From NCBI GenBank assembly GCA_022447185.1, contig JAKVAY010000042.1, forward strand, positions 1 to 32,000: 32,000 nucleotides of DNA, in the 5' to 3' direction. Within the stretch, counting starts at the first letter, position 1. Every line of letters starts with the position of its first letter. The translations under genes were made by a program, and so were the position numbers. Shown one piece after another: positions 7,556 to 16,081 of this stretch. The notes under the pieces were generated by a model. That model saw only the letters and a list, made by a program, of their open reading frames with translations, was not told the origin of the DNA and searched no databases. This DNA is from Fuerstiella sp. GTDB lineage: Bacteria; Planctomycetota; Planctomycetia; Planctomycetales; Planctomycetaceae.

Positions 7556-9373
7556 GTGAAGCAAATGCATCGAGTCTTAACGAGCATGCTGGTCGTCATT
7601 TTTGCGTTGCTGGTCGGCGAATCAATCGGAAATCCTGGTGAATTCCCGGGGTCAGATGATTCGCACCGTTCACCGGTAGACGTCGCACTTTCCCGGGACG
7701 GACTCTGGCTGGTCACTGTCAACGAAACATCCGACAGTTTGTCTCTGATCAGTATCAGATATCAGCGTGTTGTTGATGAAGTGAGTTGTGGTGACCATCC
7801 TGCAGATGTGGCATTTTGTCCCGACAGTCAAACGGTTGTGGTGAGTTGCGCGTGGTCCGGCAATGTGCGTATTTTCCAGATTGCTGATCAGCGACTCGGG
7901 GAGCATGCCGTGGTGGATGTGGGATTTGAGCCATCCGGTCTGGTGATCAGTCCGGATGGCAGCCGGGCATTCGTCGGACTTGTCGCCGGAGCCCAGGTCG
8001 CGGAAATTGACCTGAAGTCCTGCCGGGTTGTGAGACGTTTTGAAGTTGGAAACTGGCCGCGTTACCTCACCGTCTCTCCCGACGGATCACGACTTGCTGT
8101 CGGCTGTGGCGGGGACGGCACCATTCATGTGATTGATACCCAAAGTGGTGATGTGCTTTACAGTGAACTTCTGGTGAACGGAATCAACCTTGGACACATG
8201 GTTCCATCGTCGGACGGCCTGTACGCCTACTTCACGTGGATGGTCTATCGTACGAACCCGATCAACGTTGGTAATCTTCGACGAGGCTGGCTTCTTGCCA
8301 GTCGGATTGGTCGCGTTCGCCTGGACGGTCCGCAGGTCCGTGAAGCAATCTCACTGGATGTCCCCGGCAAAGCTGTCGCGGATCCTCACGGTATTGTAAT
8401 GACGGCTGATGAACAGCGACTGGTGGCCTCCGCAGCGGGAACTCACGAACTGCTGGTCTATCGACTTACAGATCTGCCGTTTGTTGGAGTCGGCGGACCA
8501 GGAGATTTGATCGACCGCGGGCTGCAAAACGATTCTGATCGCTTTCACCGAATTGAAGTGGGTGGACGTCCCATGGGACTGTGCATTGCAGGGGATGACA
8601 GCACAGTCTACGTGGCCAACTACCTGCGCGACTCGATTCAGATCGTCAGTCTTGACGACAGACAGGTTGTGAATGAAATCGATCTCGGAGGTCCCGAACA
8701 GATATCACTGGCTCGACGTGGAATGCAGATTTTTCACGACGGGCAGCGCAGTCTTGATCAGTGGTACAGCTGTCATTCGTGTCACCGGAACGGTGGTGTC
8801 AATTCGCGGCCGATGGATACCATGAACGATGGCAGTGAAATGACGCTGAAAACCGTACTTCCGCTTTATGATGTGAGCAGGACGCAGCCATGGACCTGGC
8901 ATGGATGGCAGGATAATCTCGAGAACGCTATCCACAAGTCACTGACATCCACGATGCTCGGCAAGCCTCCCGCTGACGAAGACACCCGGGCGTTGCTGGC
9001 TTATCTGGACCAGCTGGAAGCTCCTCCGAATCCACATCGAAATCCGGACGGGTCACTGAGTGAAGCCGCGCAGCGCGGTAAACAGGTGTTTCAGAGCAGC
9101 AGAGCTGCGTGTGCTGACTGCCACAGCGGTCCGTATTACACGGATGGACTAATTCACGATGTCGGACTGGGATCATCCAGAGACGCTTACGAAGGTTACA
9201 ACACTCCGTCGCTGCGAGGTGTCTATCGTAAAGTCCGTCTGCTGCACAGTGGTCGAGCCCGTTCACTGGAACGAGTGGTGACCGATTTACACAGTCCGGA
9301 AAAGGTATCGGGAACCGGCAGGCTGACCGAAACAGAGGTTCAGGATCTGATCGCGTTCCTCAGATCGCTGTAG
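7556..9373 (+). CDS. Exported beta-propeller / di-haem cytochrome c fusion
   Basis: 605 residues. Residues 1-25 form a signal peptide. Residues ~35-390 repeat propeller blades of the YncE/surface-antigen type ('LSRDGLWLVTV', 'ISPDGSRAFVGL', 'VSPDGSRLAVGCGGDG', 'IAGDDSTVYVANYLRDS'). Residues ~395-605 are a cytochrome c peroxidase/MauG-like part with two haem-attachment motifs: C406-H-S-C409-H and C519-A-D-C522-H. Between them lies the 'RPMDTMNDG' and 'LLAYLDQL' spacing typical of that family. MauG-type enzymes oxidise a substrate and pass electrons between two haems; here the propeller could bind the substrate or a partner. Either GTG 7556 or ATG 7565 may be the start; neither has a strong ribosome site. 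It is transcribed alone and points away from the palindrome. Confidence 0.85.
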   Translation: MKQMHRVLTSMLVVIFALLVGESIGNPGEFPGSDDSHRSPVDVALSRDGLWLVTVNETSDSLSLISIRYQRVVDEVSCGDHPADVAFCPDSQTVVVSCAWSGNVRIFQIADQRLGEHAVVDVGFEPSGLVISPDGSRAFVGLVAGAQVAEIDLKSCRVVRRFEVGNWPRYLTVSPDGSRLAVGCGGDGTIHVIDTQSGDVLYSELLVNGINLGHMVPSSDGLYAYFTWMVYRTNPINVGNLRRGWLLASRIGRVRLDGPQVREAISLDVPGKAVADPHGIVMTADEQRLVASAAGTHELLVYRLTDLPFVGVGGPGDLIDRGLQNDSDRFHRIEVGGRPMGLCIAGDDSTVYVANYLRDSIQIVSLDDRQVVNEIDLGGPEQISLARRGMQIFHDGQRSLDQWYSCHSCHRNGGVNSRPMDTMNDGSEMTLKTVLPLYDVSRTQPWTWHGWQDNLENAIHKSLTSTMLGKPPADEDTRALLAYLDQLEAPPNPHRNPDGSLSEAAQRGKQVFQSSRAACADCHSGPYYTDGLIHDVGLGSSRDAYEGYNTPSLRGVYRKVRLLHSGRARSLERVVTDLHSPEKVSGTGRLTETEVQDLIAFLRSL

Positions 9374-9517
9374 CGGGTGGCGTCACGTTTACTCGTCATT
9401 CACCTGCTTGACCCTGTTCACTGAATCGACAACCATCCGCGCGTGAGACGGTGTTTGAATTGGTGTCTTCCCGGAACAGACGGCAGTGTCACTGCGTATA
9501 CGGAAGACGACTTTCGG

Positions 9518-9534
9518 CTGTGAACGTTTCACAG
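9518..9534. promoter_or_regulatory. Palindrome CTGTGAACGTTTCACAG, candidate operator
   Basis: Seven-base perfect arms with a 3-base centre, 69 bases upstream of the hydroxyacid dehydrogenase start. The TGTGA/TCACA half-sites recall Crp/Fnr-type operators, though the spacing between half-sites is 5 bases, not the usual 6. It could also be a coincidental hairpin. Confidence 0.4.
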
Positions 9535-9602
9535 ATGACCGGCAGATGTCAGAGTCGGTTTAGGATTTTAGTGACAATCATTCAAAGGTCCGGACCGCAC
9601 TT

Positions 9603-10673
9603 ATGACCAAACCACTGCCACGTGAATTTCAGATTGCCCTGACCGCTGATTTTTATGATGACGATGGCCAGCCGAAATTCGATGAATTTGGGCTGAATGT
9701 TTTTGAGGGACATGAGCACATTCGAGTCACCAGGTTTGCTGAGCACTGTCCGGAAATCAGTTCGCAGCAGCTTGCTGACAGTGCCGGGGTCATTGTGCTG
9801 ACAGCACGAGTTACCGCTGCCACGCTGACGGGTTCTGATGATTTTCTGGCGGTGGGACGATTCGGAGTGGGATACGACACTGTGGATGTGGACGCCTGCA
9901 CCGATCACGACGTGCTGGCGATGATCACCGTTGGAGCAGTGGATCGTCCTGTGGCGGAGGCAACGGTTGGCTGGATGATCGCACTGTCGCATCACATGCT
10001 CACAAAGGATCGACTAGTGCGTACCGGGCAGTGGGACGAACGCACTCGGTACATGGGCTGCGAACTGCGAGGTCGAGTTCTGGGTGTTGTGGGACTGGGT
10101 GGAATTGGGAAAACACTGGTGTCACTTCTGCAGGGATTTGGTATGCAGCAACCGGTTGTCTTCGATCCTTTTGTATCGGCAGACGTGGTGGCATCTGTGG
10201 GAGCACGTTCGGTTGATCTGGAGGAGTTGCTGTCAACGGCTGATTTCGTGTCGATTCACTGTCCGTTGAACGAGCATACGCGAGGCCTGATTGGATCGGC
10301 TGAGATTAATCGGATGAAATCAAACGCTTATATCCTAAACACCGCACGTGGCGGAATTGTGGATGAACAGGCGCTGTTCGAAGCTCTGCAGTGTTCCCGA
10401 ATCGCGGGTGCAGCTCTGGACTGTTTCGAAAACGAACCGGTGACAGAACCACATCCGTTTGGTGAACTGGAAAACGTGATCCTTGCTCCACACTCCATCG
10501 CCTGGACGGAAGAATTGTTTCGTGATATTGGTCGCACTGCCTGTCAAAGCATGCTGGACCTGTCCAACGGAAAGCGGGCACACGGAGTCCTCAATCCGGA
10601 ATTGTTTGAACGGATCAGTTTTCGGACGAAGTGGTCACGGATCGTGGGAATTCCGGTGGGTGATCTGGAATGA
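9603..10673 (+). CDS. NAD-dependent D-2-hydroxyacid dehydrogenase family protein
   Basis: 356 residues, the normal size for this family, which interconverts 2-hydroxyacids and 2-ketoacids (phosphoglycerate, glycerate, glyoxylate, lactate members). The Rossmann motif is G164-L-G166-G-I-G169 with D188 at the end of the next strand, which favours NAD over NADP. Catalytic residues are R249 ('LNTARGG'), E278 ('DCFENEPV') and H297 ('LAPHSIAW'). The substrate-side 'RFGVGYDTVD' (86-95) matches the phosphoglycerate-dehydrogenase-like group. There is no C-terminal ACT domain, so it is not a full SerA. It has no signal peptide and is cytoplasmic. The ribosome site upstream of ATG 9603 is weak. It faces the aldolase/ammonia-lyase cluster tail to tail, and its substrate could come from that keto-acid pathway (inference). 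Confidence 0.9.
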   Translation: MTKPLPREFQIALTADFYDDDGQPKFDEFGLNVFEGHEHIRVTRFAEHCPEISSQQLADSAGVIVLTARVTAATLTGSDDFLAVGRFGVGYDTVDVDACTDHDVLAMITVGAVDRPVAEATVGWMIALSHHMLTKDRLVRTGQWDERTRYMGCELRGRVLGVVGLGGIGKTLVSLLQGFGMQQPVVFDPFVSADVVASVGARSVDLEELLSTADFVSIHCPLNEHTRGLIGSAEINRMKSNAYILNTARGGIVDEQALFEALQCSRIAGAALDCFENEPVTEPHPFGELENVILAPHSIAWTEELFRDIGRTACQSMLDLSNGKRAHGVLNPELFERISFRTKWSRIVGIPVGDLE

Positions 10674-10846
10674 GCACACGGTTTGTCGAACAGTGAGTAT
10701 GGGTTATGCAGTGGTCCATCGGAACTCGCTGTGGTCATCGGTACGGGTGAGCATGGTCATCGTTGGGACTTCATTCGGTAATTCCAGTTAACGAACTTCT
10801 GGTCTGTCCATCAGGTTTCGGTGTTCCGGACAGGACGGCAGAGAGA

Positions 10847-11710
10847 CTAATCAATTTTCTGAACAACCCGAAAACCAAAGTTGCGATGACGCCATCCTGG
10901 TTCGTTACCACTGCGGTGGGCGGAACGAATGTGCTGGTGTCGGCTGAACCACGACCCACCTCGCCAAACACGATAGACGAAGCCGCGACGTTGAAACGGA
11001 TTGGTATCTGGATCGCCTGGATAGGCATCGTATCGATCCTGGCACCATTCCCACACATTCCCGTGCATGTCGTACAGACCCCATGGATTGGGCTGCTTCT
11101 GACCCACGCGATGAGCGTGTGCTTCGTTAGCGTTCGATGTGTTTTCTGCAAACCATGCATACTTGCCCAGTTCTCCGAAATCGTCACCGAAACTGTACGC
11201 CGTCGTTGTACCCGCCCGACACGCATATTCCCATTCTTCTTCCGTCGGTAAACGGTACTCCGCGTTTTCCTGTTCACTCAGCTTTTCGCAATACTGCACT
11301 GCGTCGTTCCAACTGACAAAAGTCGCTGGGTAATCCGCACCTGTCTTGCTGTGATCCTGATCCTGCCAGGGCTGGGTCCCCATTACGGTTGTCCACTGCT
11401 CCTGAGTGACTTCCGTCGATTGCATGTAAAATGGCTGAACTATTGTTACGGGATGCTGGACTTCGTTTTTGGATCGCCCGGGTTGGGACTTCGGGGATCC
11501 CATCAGAAATTTTCCAGCGGGAATATGAACCAGTTTCATCCCGATGCTGTTGTTGATCTCCAATGTCTGGCTGCTGCGGGATCCCTCAACTGCCGACAGT
11601 GGCGCCGTTGATGACTGGCTTTCTGATGACTGGCTTTCTGATGACGGCTGACAACCTGCGCAGCACAGGAATGTCACTGCAATCCATACTTTTTCTGTGC
11701 GAGGTGTCAT
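10847..11710 (-). CDS. SUMF1/FGE-sulfatase-modifying-factor-like lipoprotein lacking the catalytic cysteines
   Basis: 287 residues. The N-terminus ends in 'TFLCCAGC' with a lipobox-like C20 (Cys rather than Leu at -3), then a Ser/Gln-rich linker encoded by a short tandem repeat. Residues ~50-286 are the SUMF1 fold: 'GMKLVHIPAGKFLMGS', 'EVTQEQW', 'RLPTEEEWEYACRAG' (153-167), 'YDMHGNVWEWCQD' (203-215) and 'RGGSWFSRHQHIRSAHRSG' (250-268). In true formylglycine-generating enzyme the two catalytic cysteines lie just after the GGSW motif; here those places read S256 and I261, so the oxidase activity is not supported. It may bind carbohydrate or a partner. It lies 158 bases downstream of the ammonia-lyase gene on the same strand and could share its transcript. 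AAAGGA about 7 bases before ATG 11710 supports the start. Confidence 0.85.
   Translation of the reverse strand: MTPRTEKVWIAVTFLCCAGCQPSSESQSSESQSSTAPLSAVEGSRSSQTLEINNSIGMKLVHIPAGKFLMGSPKSQPGRSKNEVQHPVTIVQPFYMQSTEVTQEQWTTVMGTQPWQDQDHSKTGADYPATFVSWNDAVQYCEKLSEQENAEYRLPTEEEWEYACRAGTTTAYSFGDDFGELGKYAWFAENTSNANEAHAHRVGQKQPNPWGLYDMHGNVWEWCQDRYDAYPGDPDTNPFQRRGFVYRVWRGGSWFSRHQHIRSAHRSGNEPGWRHRNFGFRVVQKID
11609..11653 (-). repeat. 15-bp tandem repeat encoding Ser/Gln-rich linker
   Basis: TGATGACTGGCTTTC occurs twice in a row (11609-11623, 11624-11638) followed by a partial third copy. In the minus-strand gene it codes repeated 'SSESQ' just after the lipobox. Length variation here would change only the linker. 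Confidence 0.75.
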
Positions 11711-11868
11711 TGCCCAGTCCTTTGTCAGTGGTTGTTTCTTTTTAGAAATCGTTTCTCCGAAAATTTCCGATCACTCTGTTAAATATGTTCTGTTCGTCCC
11801 TGATAACTGTTGCCAGGTCCCGTGGCGAGACTGGTTTGTGGCTGTTGCTCTACAGACAGTGGATGCGT

Positions 11869-13074
11869 TCAATATCGTTCGGGTTCAGAAATCAGTTGTT
11901 TCAGTACCCCAGGGTCGGTGATTCCTTCAGTGGCAACGAGGACTACCTGGCTCTTGTCATCCAGAGCCAGCTGATCTCGGATATCCGGATTGCTGGCCGC
12001 TGCAATGAATCCGGCGACGGCTGTGATCCCGGTTTCCCCAATCGCAATGCATTCTCTGTCAGATCTTCTGAGTGTTGCCAGCGCGACCTCTTCACCAATT
12101 GTTAGAAATCCAAAGGCTCCTCGCTGCAGGATTGCCCACGCATCTTCTGTAAGAATTCGAACGGACAAACCGTCCATAAGGGTAGACAGATCACCCTGGG
12201 CGGGTACGCGTGCGGCCTTTAGACAGCTCTGATAGGCGGAGTCAGCGGTATGCGGCTGCACAATTACGATCTTTGGTCGATTGGCACCGTATTCCATCCA
12301 CAGCCTGCCCGTTAAAGCGGCAGCCAGCGACCCACCTCCGGCAGGAATGAAAACATGCGTTGCACTCAAATCATATGGCGTTGAGGAAACAAGTTCTTCG
12401 CCAAGAACTGAGTAGCCGTGCACGATTTGGCGCTGAACTGCTGAATACGGCGGGGCTCCGTTTCCCGCCAGGATATAATCATGCTTTTCCGTATCCGCAA
12501 CGGCACGGGCAACTGAGTCGTCGAATGTCCCCGGAACTCGAATCGTTGTCGCTCCGAATCGCTGAATTTGTTCTTCACGGAACGCGCCGGTTGCCTCAGG
12601 CATATAGATTCGACATTGGCAACCAAAGTTCATTGCTGCCCATGCCAGTGCACGGCCGTGATTTCCGGATGTCGCTGCACAGGTTGTGATTTCACTGACC
12701 AGAGGCTTCAGATTTCCCCGAGCCACTTCAGACAGGCTGTATTGTTCCGGACCGATCCTCACCAGAAGTTGATTCGCCAGTGCGTACGGTGGACCCAGTG
12801 TCTTGAAACTGTGTGTCGGTGTTCGTTGACCTTCGTTCTTGATCAGTACGGATCCAACTTGGTACTCATCTGCAAGATTCTGATGGTCGACCAGTGGGGT
12901 TGGTGCGTAACCCGGAAGCTGGCGGCAAAAATCGTGTGCTTTTGTGACGTCGTCTTTACAGAGAATTCGCGATGCCTCGGCGGAATATTCAACGCCATAG
13001 ACGTCCTCCGGAGTAACGGTGAGTCGCACGCGAAGTGATCGAATGTCGGGATCGTCCGGGGAATTCGATGTCAT
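11869..13074 (-). CDS. PLP-dependent diaminopropionate ammonia-lyase-like enzyme
   Basis: 401 residues with the fold-type II PLP pattern of diaminopropionate ammonia-lyase (DAL), which converts 2,3-diaminopropionate to pyruvate plus two ammonia. Visible features are 'NEGQRTPTHSFKTLGPPYAL' with the Schiff-base lysine K91; 'TCAATSGNHGRALAWAA' (from 131), where the SGNHG loop binds the PLP and carboxylate; and 'IPAGGGSLAAALTGRL', a glycine-rich phosphate loop. The 'GNHGRALAWAA' form is closer to DAL than to threonine synthase or dehydratase. Related threonine or serine dehydratases remain possible. It starts inside the stop codon of the upstream aldolase gene (ATGA overlap at 13071-13074), so the two are translationally coupled and probably work together. 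It has no signal peptide. Confidence 0.85.
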   Translation of the reverse strand: MTSNSPDDPDIRSLRVRLTVTPEDVYGVEYSAEASRILCKDDVTKAHDFCRQLPGYAPTPLVDHQNLADEYQVGSVLIKNEGQRTPTHSFKTLGPPYALANQLLVRIGPEQYSLSEVARGNLKPLVSEITTCAATSGNHGRALAWAAMNFGCQCRIYMPEATGAFREEQIQRFGATTIRVPGTFDDSVARAVADTEKHDYILAGNGAPPYSAVQRQIVHGYSVLGEELVSSTPYDLSATHVFIPAGGGSLAAALTGRLWMEYGANRPKIVIVQPHTADSAYQSCLKAARVPAQGDLSTLMDGLSVRILTEDAWAILQRGAFGFLTIGEEVALATLRRSDRECIAIGETGITAVAGFIAAASNPDIRDQLALDDKSQVVLVATEGITDPGVLKQLISEPERY

Positions 13075-13982
13075 TTTGCTGCGTCTTCAACTGTAGTCAC
13101 GATTTGGCGGACCAGATCATCATCCCATTCTGTATCTTTCGCTCCGAGAGGCCTGCGCGGCATTCCCACATTGATATCGTAGCGGAGATGCATTGCTGTT
13201 TTCAGAAACGACCAGACAGATCCACTTCCGAGGACCCGTGATATTGCAGCTTGAAGCGCCATCATGAAACGATATCCGGCGTCAAAGTCGCCGGCGACAA
13301 AGCGATCCCGGGCTTTCTGTGCCGGCGCTGCCCACAGGTTGTAGAATGAACCAATTGCACCCGTAGCTCCACTGAGCGCCGCATGACACAGCAGTTGATC
13401 GGCACCACTGAAAAGCAACAGCTTCTCCCCGGCCGTCTCGTGAATCTGACTCAGAACATAAAGATCGTGATCAGTGAATTTCATACCTCCGATATTCGGC
13501 AGGTCGAGGACACGCCGGGCGTAGTCAGTTGCAGGAATCGCGACCTGATTTACATGGCTCAAATGGTAAACAAACAATGGAAGATTTGAGGCACTCCCGA
13601 TTCGCTGATAGTGTTCGAATACGGCGTCTGCACTATATGAATAATAAACAGGCCCAACGGCGGAAACGGCGTCTGCGCCGATTGATTCTGCGTGACGGGC
13701 CAGGTCTGCTGCATCATCCGTTGCCAGCGCGCCGACATGAACCATTACGGTGATTCGTCCGGCCGCAATCTTCACGACTCGTTCAGCAATTTCACGACGA
13801 TGCTGCAGTGACAGGAGTGGCCACTGACCTGTTGAACCCAGAATGTAGAGTCCAGGGACATTCTGGCTGATGAACAGCTCGACGAGTTGTTCAAGTGCGG
13901 AGTAATTCGGCTGCTCCTGCTCGTCGAGCGGTGTGATCATGGCCGGCCATACGCCATGGAATGAAGGGACTGTCATAGACAT
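13071..13982 (-). CDS. N-acetylneuraminate-lyase-like aldolase (DapA/NAL family)
   Basis: 303 residues, family length. The lysine-type aldolase residues are present: G-S-T-G at 49-52 ('LGSTGQWPLL'), Y139 in 'LPLFVYH', and Schiff-base K168 in 'IGGMKFTDHDLYVL'. 'VHVGALATDDAADLA', 'DAVSAVGPVYYSYS' and 'GAIGSFYNLW' read closer to N-acetylneuraminate lyase than to dihydrodipicolinate synthase. The Gln in place of Glu after the GSTG loop and Gly-Met before K168 differ from the E. coli enzyme, so the substrate may be another 2-keto acid that splits to pyruvate and an aldehyde. ATG 13982 has AAAGAAG nearby. The stop overlaps the start of the ammonia-lyase gene by ATGA. Expected in the cytoplasm. Other members of the family (KDG aldolase, hydroxyproline pathway enzymes) are possible. 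Confidence 0.85.
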   Translation of the reverse strand: MSMTVPSFHGVWPAMITPLDEQEQPNYSALEQLVELFISQNVPGLYILGSTGQWPLLSLQHRREIAERVVKIAAGRITVMVHVGALATDDAADLARHAESIGADAVSAVGPVYYSYSADAVFEHYQRIGSASNLPLFVYHLSHVNQVAIPATDYARRVLDLPNIGGMKFTDHDLYVLSQIHETAGEKLLLFSGADQLLCHAALSGATGAIGSFYNLWAAPAQKARDRFVAGDFDAGYRFMMALQAAISRVLGSGSVWSFLKTAMHLRYDINVGMPRRPLGAKDTEWDDDLVRQIVTTVEDAAK

Positions 13983-14292
13983 GGAACTTCTTTCAATCTG
14001 GTTAGATCATCTGTAGCGGTTACTGTCTGGTTGAGTATGGGAACTGCCCAGTGACATCCTTAGGTGCGTCGCTTGTTTTCTCAGGAACGACAGGAGAATG
14101 CCCGGCACACATTCGACAGGAATTCAGCGTTCACGAATGAATGACCGAGCAGCTGGAACTGTCTGAAAAAATTTGGACTTCTTCTCCGGTCTGGACAGCG
14201 GATTCGCATATCAGACTGGTAAAAACGCCAGACACAAAAAAACCACCGACTTCCGCCGGTGGTTGTGATAGATATCGATGGACTCCCGAAAC
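13983..14292. other. Intergenic region with terminator
   Basis: About 310 bases between the anti-sigma stop and the aldolase start. It holds the terminator of the sigma/anti-sigma operon and the promoter of the aldolase/ammonia-lyase operon. I see no gene. Confidence 0.5.
14234..14264 (-). terminator. Rho-independent terminator of the sigma/anti-sigma operon
   Basis: 8-bp stem (AACCACCG 14241-14248, CGGTGGTT 14257-14264) with an 8-base loop. On the minus strand it is followed by a run of seven T. It begins 28 bases after the anti-sigma stop. Confidence 0.85.
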
Positions 14293-14886
14293 TCACCAAT
14301 TTTGTGCGCCACTGTCAACGGGAATCATTCGCGACCTCACTGCATTTTCAAATACTCTGTTGGTAATTGGGTCCTGCAGCCAGACTTTACCACTTTCAGG
14401 ATCAACCAGTCGCACAAGGCTCTGGGTTTTTGGCATCGCGTGACCACTCAATACGTTGTTCATCGGTCTCAGATTTACCGGGGTGATATTCGGCTGAGAC
14501 ATCCCCCCATTCGGGTCCCACGAATCGGCCGTTTCGTGATTGACCGGCAGATTATTGACGATGGTGACAAATGCCAGCACCAGCGAACATGCGCAAAGAG
14601 CAATGATGCCGCCGTGAAACTGCCGCTGAGGCAGTTCGGACGCACGTGCCAGACTGCGGCGATCTTCAATCCGTCGTTCCACGGACGCCCAGACTGACAG
14701 GTCTGATGCCATCATGGTGTTGTCTCGGAAATCGTACAGGACCTGCATAGCATCCACCATACCGGCGTTGTACGAACGGCACTCCGAACACTGATGGAGG
14801 TGCTCTCCAAGCACCTGCTCTTCATCAGAAAGATTGTCATCACCAACAGACAGATGGATCAAATGTCGGGCATCTGAACACTTCAC
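14293..14886 (-). CDS. Zinc-binding anti-sigma factor, single-pass membrane protein
   Basis: I choose GTG 14886, not the upstream ATGs at 14937 or 14919. GAAAGGTGA lies directly before it with about 7-base spacing and overlaps the sigma stop codon, and the resulting N-terminus (M-K-C-S-D-A-R-H-L-I) is the standard anti-sigma opening. This gives 197 residues. H29-x3-C33-x2-C36 is the zinc-type H-C-C motif of the ZAS domain, which holds the sigma factor at low signal. Residues ~92-113 form one membrane span. The remaining ~85 C-terminal residues are periplasmic, polar and without a known domain; they probably sense the signal or are cleaved. It is directly downstream of its sigma factor. Confidence 0.85.
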   Translation of the reverse strand: MKCSDARHLIHLSVGDDNLSDEEQVLGEHLHQCSECRSYNAGMVDAMQVLYDFRDNTMMASDLSVWASVERRIEDRRSLARASELPQRQFHGGIIALCACSLVLAFVTIVNNLPVNHETADSWDPNGGMSQPNITPVNLRPMNNVLSGHAMPKTQSLVRLVDPESGKVWLQDPITNRVFENAVRSRMIPVDSGAQNW

Positions 14887-14893
14887 AATATAA

Positions 14894-15574
14894 TCACCTT
14901 TCTGTGGCAGATGACTCATCCGCCTGCTGCTCTTCAAAACTTCGCTCGCGTCTTTCCCACGCTTCCCGAAACATTCTTCGGGCTTCGGCCAGTCGCCACC
15001 GAATCGTGGCTTCGCTGCGTTCCGTCACAGCTGCAACTTCGGATGTAGAGAAGCCTTCCAGATCTCGAAGGATCAATACGGTTCGGTAGGCTTCGGGGAC
15101 ATCCGCCAGCACCATCTGGACCTCCTGTGATAGGTCCAGATGCAATCGAGGATCAGTAGTGGCCGGGTCTGGTGTTCGTTCCTGACCGGATTCACTGAAT
15201 AACGCCCATTTGCCCCGACGCTTCATTCGGCGCAGATGATCATAGGTCAGATTCACGGCAATTCGAAACAACCATGGTCCGAACCGTCTGGAAGGATCAA
15301 ATTGTTCGAGTCGTTCAAATGCTCTTAAGAATGCTTCCTGAGTCAAATCCTGAGCCATTTGATCGTCGGGCATAAAGCGGCGGACGACACGCATTACCCG
15401 CCGTTCATACCGGAGCACCAATTGACCAAACGACTCACTGTCTCCACGCCGTGCGCCTTCGACCAGACGCGCATCAGAAACCGCTGGAAGGCCGGATTCA
15501 TCGGAATTCGGATCCTGATCGGATGAATTGAAAACTGAATCCGAATCAGTCATTTGCAGCGTTTTAACGGACAT
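14894..15574 (-). CDS. ECF-type RNA polymerase sigma factor
   Basis: 226 residues. Sigma-2 region (~47-118) contains 'RRFMPDDQMAQDLTQEAFLRA', with the DLTQEAF core, and 'GPWLFRIAVNLTYDHLRR'. Sigma-4 (~150-205) contains 'LADVPEAYRTVLILRD' and 'FSTSEVAAVTERSEATIRW', the -35 recognition helix. No sigma-1.1 or sigma-3 region. An extra ~35-residue acidic N-terminal tail precedes sigma-2; the in-frame ATG at 15553 would shorten it by seven residues. It is followed, with its stop inside the anti-sigma ribosome site, by a zinc anti-sigma factor, so it is released by an envelope signal through that protein. Its target genes are not readable here. Confidence 0.95.
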   Translation of the reverse strand: MSVKTLQMTDSDSVFNSSDQDPNSDESGLPAVSDARLVEGARRGDSESFGQLVLRYERRVMRVVRRFMPDDQMAQDLTQEAFLRAFERLEQFDPSRRFGPWLFRIAVNLTYDHLRRMKRRGKWALFSESGQERTPDPATTDPRLHLDLSQEVQMVLADVPEAYRTVLILRDLEGFSTSEVAAVTERSEATIRWRLAEARRMFREAWERRERSFEEQQADESSATER

Positions 15575-16081
15575 TGCACTCTGACGTACGCAGAGTTGAC
15601 CGTCGGCGTTTGAAGGAGTTGAAATGGTGACTCACACTTTTACAGGGGAACTGCCATTGAATTTCAGTACCAAGTGCTGGTTTACAGCGTCGAAATTTGA
15701 TGGCGAAAGACTCCGGAGATACCCGAAGCTCATGACGATTTCCCCTCAATTTTAGGTGAAACGCTGCTTTTTAGAGCACTTGAGGCTCAGTCTGCGGCGA
15801 ATCCTGTTCATATTACCTAAATTTACAAAAAGACGCATCCTGACAAGAATTTGATTCGGCTCATTGTTCCCCGATGACTGACCAACTGACAGTCATTTGC
15901 AATGATCGTTCCGATCTTGTCAATGACATGAATGTAATGTCCCTGGTGGTATCATGTTGAGTGATGGGACCGAGAGATAGGCCTGTTTCAGGAGACGTCT
16001 GGCCGGAGTAATGAGTCTGTCGCAGGGAAGGCGAGCAATTCGCTGCCCATGAGCGACGATTCTCGATGACAACATCAACAG
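15575..16081. other. Divergent intergenic region
   Basis: About 500 bases between the sigma factor and the giant c-haem protein. I see no gene. A 7-bp inverted repeat with a 9-base loop lies at 15874-15896 (ATGACTG/CAGTCAT). Both promoters should be here. Confidence 0.4.

Noticed and set aside
15564..15749. 61-codon minus-strand frame upstream of the sigma factor
   Set aside because: Overlaps the sigma start region, no motif and no ribosome site.
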